A stretch of 15,764 nt of DNA from an uncultured Rickettsiaceae bacterium (GTDB taxonomy: Bacteria > Pseudomonadota > Alphaproteobacteria > Rickettsiales > Rickettsiaceae): positions 1 to 15,764 of the forward strand of contig CAJQOE010000043.1 of the NCBI GenBank assembly GCA_905479885.1, read 5' to 3'. The position numbers were made by a program, and so were the translations under genes. The notes under the pieces were generated by a model. That model saw only the letters and a list, made by a program, of their open reading frames with translations. It had not been told where the DNA came from and did no database searches. Shown here one piece after another: positions 13,251 through 15,764 of this stretch (position 1 is its first letter; each line of letters opens with the position of its first letter).

Positions 13251-13399
13251 TGGTGAGCCCGTCGGGGCTCGAACCCGAGACACCCTGATTAAAAGTCAAG
13301 TGCTCTACCAACTGAGCTACGGGCTCACATAAGTTGTGAATCAAAATTGTTAATGTAACTTTAATTTTAGCTAGATTAACAAGGAGTCTCACCATTGTT
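13246..13399. repeat. 12-bp inverted repeat spanning the tRNA-Lys 3' end and a site beyond its 5' end
   Basis: AACAATGGTGAG (13246-13257) contains the complement of the tRNA 3' end (CTC-A-CCA) plus five downstream bases. Its exact reverse complement, CTCACCATTGTT, is at 13388-13399, 62 bases beyond the tRNA 5' end. The match stops cleanly at 12 bases on both sides. It may be the trace of an integration or inversion at the tRNA 3' end, or chance. Confidence 0.55.
13251..13326 (-). tRNA. tRNA-Lys (anticodon UUU)
   Basis: Read on the - strand, the 76-base gene folds as a complete cloverleaf. The acceptor stem is GAGCCCG / CGGGCTC with discriminator A73 and an encoded CCA (13253-13251). The D arm contains AGCTCAGTTGGTAGAGCA. 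The anticodon stem CTTGA / TCAGG has one G-T pair, and the loop CTTTTAA gives anticodon TTT (complement of 13291-13293). The T arm contains GGTTCGAGCC. All invariant positions checked are present. It reads Lys codons AAA and AAG. No clear promoter was assigned upstream (13327-13400). Confidence 0.97.
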
Positions 13400-13466
13400 T
13401 GTATAAATGCAATGAAAATTCTTGGCGCTTAAAAGGCAAATACAGGAATGTTCATTGAAAATATGA

Positions 13467-13495
13467 TTTACTTTATCGTGGAAAAACGATAATAT
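13467..13495 (+). promoter_or_regulatory. Candidate kdsB promoter with a palindrome filling the spacer
   Basis: TTTACT (13467-13472) and TAATAT (13490-13495), 17 bases apart, each match the sigma-70 boxes at 4/6. A perfect 7-bp inverted repeat, TTATCGT (13473-13479) / ACGATAA (13486-13492) with a 6-base centre, lies in the spacer and touches the -10. It could be a repressor site or a fortuitous hairpin. The leader to the kdsB ATG would be about 33 bases. The rest of the 13327-13534 gap shows nothing else clear. Confidence 0.35.
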
Positions 13496-13534
13496 GTCAA
13501 CAATTATTTTGCAAAATAAGGTTGATACTCATAA

Positions 13535-14263
13535 ATGCACTCTGATGTAGCTATAATTATTCCGTCTAGAATCGGATCGACTAGATTACCACGCAAAGCC
13601 CTGGCTAAGATTGGAGAACTCTCCTTGATTGAGCATGTGGTTCGTGGTCTAAAGGATGTGGCGGGCAATAACGTGTATGTCGCTACTGATTCTGAGGAAA
13701 TAGCCGCCCTTGCAGAGTTGTCTGGCGCAATTGCCATAATGACAGATGAAGATTGTGCAACTGGTTCGGATCGTGTCTTTCAAGCTTTCCAAAAAATACC
13801 AGGGCGTGATAAGATAAAATACATCATTAATATTCAGGGTGACATGCCTTTTGTTAAGGCTGCAATTGTGAATAAAATAATAGATGGCTTAAAAAATGGC
13901 ATTGGAGACATTGTAACTCCCGTAGTGAAAGTTGACGAGGATATTGCATTGAGCAACTCAAATGTAAAAGTAGTTACGAACAATTTAGGGCAAGCGATGT
14001 ATTTTTCTAGAAGCTTGATCCCGCATGGTGCATCAGAATTTTTGTATCATGTGGGGATTTATGGCTTCTCTCGTGATGCATTAGAGCATTTTGTAAACTT
14101 ACCACAAGGTGAATGCGAAAAATTAGAAAAGCTAGAGCAAATTAGAGCTTTAGAACACGGTATGAAGATTGGTGTTTGTTTGTCGGATGACATACCTATT
14201 TCAGTTGATACCCCAGGTGATCTGGAAAAGGCTAAAGAATATTACGCAACTTTAATTGCTTAA
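13535..14263 (+). CDS. kdsB: 3-deoxy-manno-octulosonate cytidylyltransferase (CMP-Kdo synthetase)
   Basis: KdsB activates Kdo with CTP to CMP-Kdo, the donor for the inner-core sugar of lipopolysaccharide, in the cytoplasm. The 242-residue protein contains the nucleotide loop IIIPSRIGSTRLPRKAL (about residues 7-23), CATGSDRVFQA, the metal-binding NIQGDMPF (QGDEP in E. coli), YHVGIYGFSRDAL, LEKLEQIRALEHGMKIGV and the C-terminal SVDTPGDLEKAKE. All regions are intact and the length is normal. The ATG at 13535 has only a weak, distant AAGG (13518-13521). The next gene, flgI, starts 10 bases after the stop, so the LPS gene is the apparent first gene of a flagellar transcript. Its presence implies the cell makes, or recently made, Kdo-containing LPS, consistent with a lipid A-directed gene elsewhere in the window. 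Confidence 0.96.
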   Translation: MHSDVAIIIPSRIGSTRLPRKALAKIGELSLIEHVVRGLKDVAGNNVYVATDSEEIAALAELSGAIAIMTDEDCATGSDRVFQAFQKIPGRDKIKYIINIQGDMPFVKAAIVNKIIDGLKNGIGDIVTPVVKVDEDIALSNSNVKVVTNNLGQAMYFSRSLIPHGASEFLYHVGIYGFSRDALEHFVNLPQGECEKLEKLEQIRALEHGMKIGVCLSDDIPISVDTPGDLEKAKEYYATLIA

Positions 14264-14273
14264 GGGATATATA

Positions 14274-15371
14274 ATGATCAAAAATCTAACAATTGTACTG
14301 CTAACTATTTTATTGTCGTTTAATGCTTCAGCAACAACAAGAATTAAGGATATTGCGGGGGTTGAAGGCGTACGTGATAACTTGCTCGTTGGCCATGGAC
14401 TAGTTGTTGGTCTAAGCGGTTCTGGTGATAATTTGAAAAATACAGTGTTTACAGAAAAAGGCTTGACTGATTTTCTTGAACGCTTAGGTGTCAACGTGCA
14501 GGGAGCTAATATAAAAACAAAAAATATTGCATCAGTTACGGTAACGGCAAGCCTGCCAGCTTTTGCAAGACGTGGAATTAAGATTGATGTGAAAGTTAGT
14601 TCGCTGGGTGACGCGAAGAGTTTAAAAGAAGGAGTGTTATTGGCGACTCCTTTACTTGGTGCAGATGGTAATGTGTATGCAGTCGCGCAAGGAGCAGTGG
14701 CGTTAGCTAATTTCACTCCAGTATCAGGAGATGTCAGAACCAAGTCGAATGGTGTTGAAACCAACGGCTATATTCAAAGCGGAGCTATAGTAGAAAATGA
14801 AATAGACTTTAATTTTACTGATTTGCAGAATATTAAATTTTCACTTTATTCTCCAGACTTTGGAACGGCTATTGCAGTTGCTGATGCAATTAATAATCAT
14901 GTGCCTGGTAATACAGCAAGCGCTCTTGATGCTGCGACTATTGAGATTGTGGTTCCTACCTACAGGCAAGGTGACTTAGTAGAATTTATTGCAGAAATAG
15001 AAGGTTTGGCAGTGAAACCAGATTATAAGGCCAAAATTGTAATGAATGAATCTACTGGTACAGTAGTGATTGGTGATAAGGTAAATATAAGGCCAGTGGC
15101 GATCGCGCAGGGTAATTTGATTGTGAATGTAGGGCAGCTTGATTTTGATGATAAATACGGTCCTGAGACGGATGAAGAAACTCGTGATTTAGTAAGTAGC
15201 TTTGTTGATAAGCGTCGTGGTAGAGCTGTACATCATTTGCAGGAAAGCGCTACGCTTAGTGATCTAGTTGCGGGTTTAAATAAATTGGGTGTATACCCGC
15301 GTGATATTATAAATATACTGCATAGTATGAAATCTGTAGGTGCACTTGACGCTGTAATTGAAGTGAGATAA
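14274..15371 (+). CDS. flgI: Flagellar P-ring protein FlgI
   Basis: FlgI forms the P-ring around the flagellar rod in the peptidoglycan layer. ATG 14274 is chosen because AAGGGA (14262-14267) is well placed; the in-frame TTG at 14256 lies inside kdsB. The 365-residue product has a Sec signal peptide, MIKNLTIVLLTILLSFNASA, then TTRIKDIAGVEGVRDN, the diagnostic mature start. LLVGHGLVVGLSGSGDN, KNIASVTVTASLPAFARRG, DVKVSSLGDAKSLKEGVLLATPL and AVAQGAVALANF follow, and the C-terminus is LVAGLNKLGVYPRDIINIL with MKSVGALDAVIEVR. All family blocks are intact, so the gene seems under selection. The rod-binding gene follows after 4 bases. Confidence 0.97.
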   Translation: MIKNLTIVLLTILLSFNASATTRIKDIAGVEGVRDNLLVGHGLVVGLSGSGDNLKNTVFTEKGLTDFLERLGVNVQGANIKTKNIASVTVTASLPAFARRGIKIDVKVSSLGDAKSLKEGVLLATPLLGADGNVYAVAQGAVALANFTPVSGDVRTKSNGVETNGYIQSGAIVENEIDFNFTDLQNIKFSLYSPDFGTAIAVADAINNHVPGNTASALDAATIEIVVPTYRQGDLVEFIAEIEGLAVKPDYKAKIVMNESTGTVVIGDKVNIRPVAIAQGNLIVNVGQLDFDDKYGPETDEETRDLVSSFVDKRRGRAVHHLQESATLSDLVAGLNKLGVYPRDIINILHSMKSVGALDAVIEVR

Positions 15372-15375
15372 TCTT

Positions 15376-15764
15376 ATGGGAGTGAATTATTTGGGCGGTG
15401 GCGTTACAAATATAGACAAGCCAGCTCAGCATTATCAAATAATCGATGAAAGAAACAAAGTAACAAAGACTAACACTGTTACTGGTGCAAAAAAATTTGA
15501 TTCAGTCTTGAAGAAAATTCAGACAAAAAACGTGTCTAATTCAACAGCAAAAGAATTGGTGAATTCTAGTAAAAGTAAGGTTTCAATTTTAGCTCATCAG
15601 AGTTCGAAATCATCAGTGAAGTCAGATGGCACAGATATTGCTCTTAAAAGACTATCTAAAGAAATGGAGAATCAGCTCTATGGTATGTTTTGGACTATGA
15701 TAGATAGCGCAAGAGATGCCGACCACGAGGGTGGTTTTGCTGAGAAACTTTTCCGAGGACCGTA
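15376..15764 (+). CDS. FlgJ-type rod-binding protein, N-terminal part (3'-truncated by window edge)
   Basis: An open frame of 129 codons runs from ATG 15376 to the window end without a stop. Residues 1-90 are polar and low in hydrophobics (Lys-, Ser- and Thr-rich), with no signal peptide, like the N-terminal part of many rod-binding proteins. From about residue 95 the sequence ALKRLSKEMENQLYGMFWTM with IDSARDADHEGGFAEKLFRGP resembles the start of the FlgJ rod-binding domain (compare FEAMFLxxMLKSMR...GG). In alphaproteobacteria a single-domain rod-binding protein without the muramidase domain commonly follows flgI; whether a muramidase domain exists here cannot be seen. It lies 4 bases after flgI and is surely co-transcribed. 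Confidence 0.78.
   Translation, partial: MGVNYLGGGVTNIDKPAQHYQIIDERNKVTKTNTVTGAKKFDSVLKKIQTKNVSNSTAKELVNSSKSKVSILAHQSSKSSVKSDGTDIALKRLSKEMENQLYGMFWTMIDSARDADHEGGFAEKLFRGP

Noticed and set aside
13153..13395. 80-codon - strand frame containing CEPVAQLVEHLTFNQGV
   Set aside because: It is the translation of the tRNA-Lys gene; this peptide pattern is a well-known false ORF from tRNA sequences.
14252..14764. 170-codon - strand frame
   Set aside because: It is a shadow of flgI, which has an intact signal peptide and all family motifs.
1..15764. CRISPR arrays, toxin-antitoxin pairs, defence systems or prophage genes
   Set aside because: I found no regularly spaced repeats, and no coding region matched such families.

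Overview
The window is AT-rich, gene-dense and reads as a chromosomal segment of an alphaproteobacterium, most plausibly a host-associated member of the Rickettsiales or a similar intracellular lineage. This is inferred from protein style (F1 ATPase, BamA, FlgI, KdsB, TAXI receptor), AT-rich codon use, decaying genes, and flagellar genes beside a possible host-directed protein. No database search was possible, so genus is not assigned. Both edges cut genes: atpA enters at the left and a FlgJ-type rod-binding gene runs out at the right.

Region 1 (1-7131, + strand) is one tightly spaced block: the 3' end of atpA, atpG, a small 4-oxalocrotonate tautomerase-like gene, atpD, atpC, a frame-disrupted queD, cutA, a glutamate/dicarboxylate-family (DAACS) symporter, a TAXI-type periplasmic binding protein and a universal stress protein. 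A weak intrinsic terminator overlaps the stress-gene stop. Energy conversion, metabolite uptake and stress functions are thus possibly co-transcribed. The tautomerase inside the atp cluster, the split queD, and a symporter with Ser where acidic-substrate carriers have Arg are the odd points.

Region 2 (7167-8852, - strand) is a three-gene operon, nusB-rlmE-pagL-like: antitermination factor, 23S rRNA 2'-O-methyltransferase, and an outer-membrane lipid A deacylase-like protein whose catalytic Glu position holds Thr. The divergent intergenic region 8853-9051 carries credible promoters for both directions and a 9-bp inverted repeat before nusB.

Region 3 (9052-11942, + strand) is bamA-skp, the outer-membrane protein assembly pair. 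The lpxD-fabZ-lpxA genes that commonly follow are absent.

Region 4 (11943-13399) looks accessory. It holds a 217-residue protein of unknown function built from two tandem copies of an ankyrin-like module with a basic, NLS-like N-terminus and a start codon abutting four TTAACA repeats; a decayed IS630-type transposase remnant; a strong 12-bp hairpin; and tRNA-Lys(UUU) on the - strand, whose 3' end is repeated in inverted orientation on the far side of the gene.

Region 5 (13467-15764, + strand) is kdsB (CMP-Kdo synthesis for LPS), then flgI (flagellar P-ring) 10 bases later, then the start of a FlgJ-like rod-binding gene. An LPS gene is thereby placed at the head of a flagellar transcription unit.
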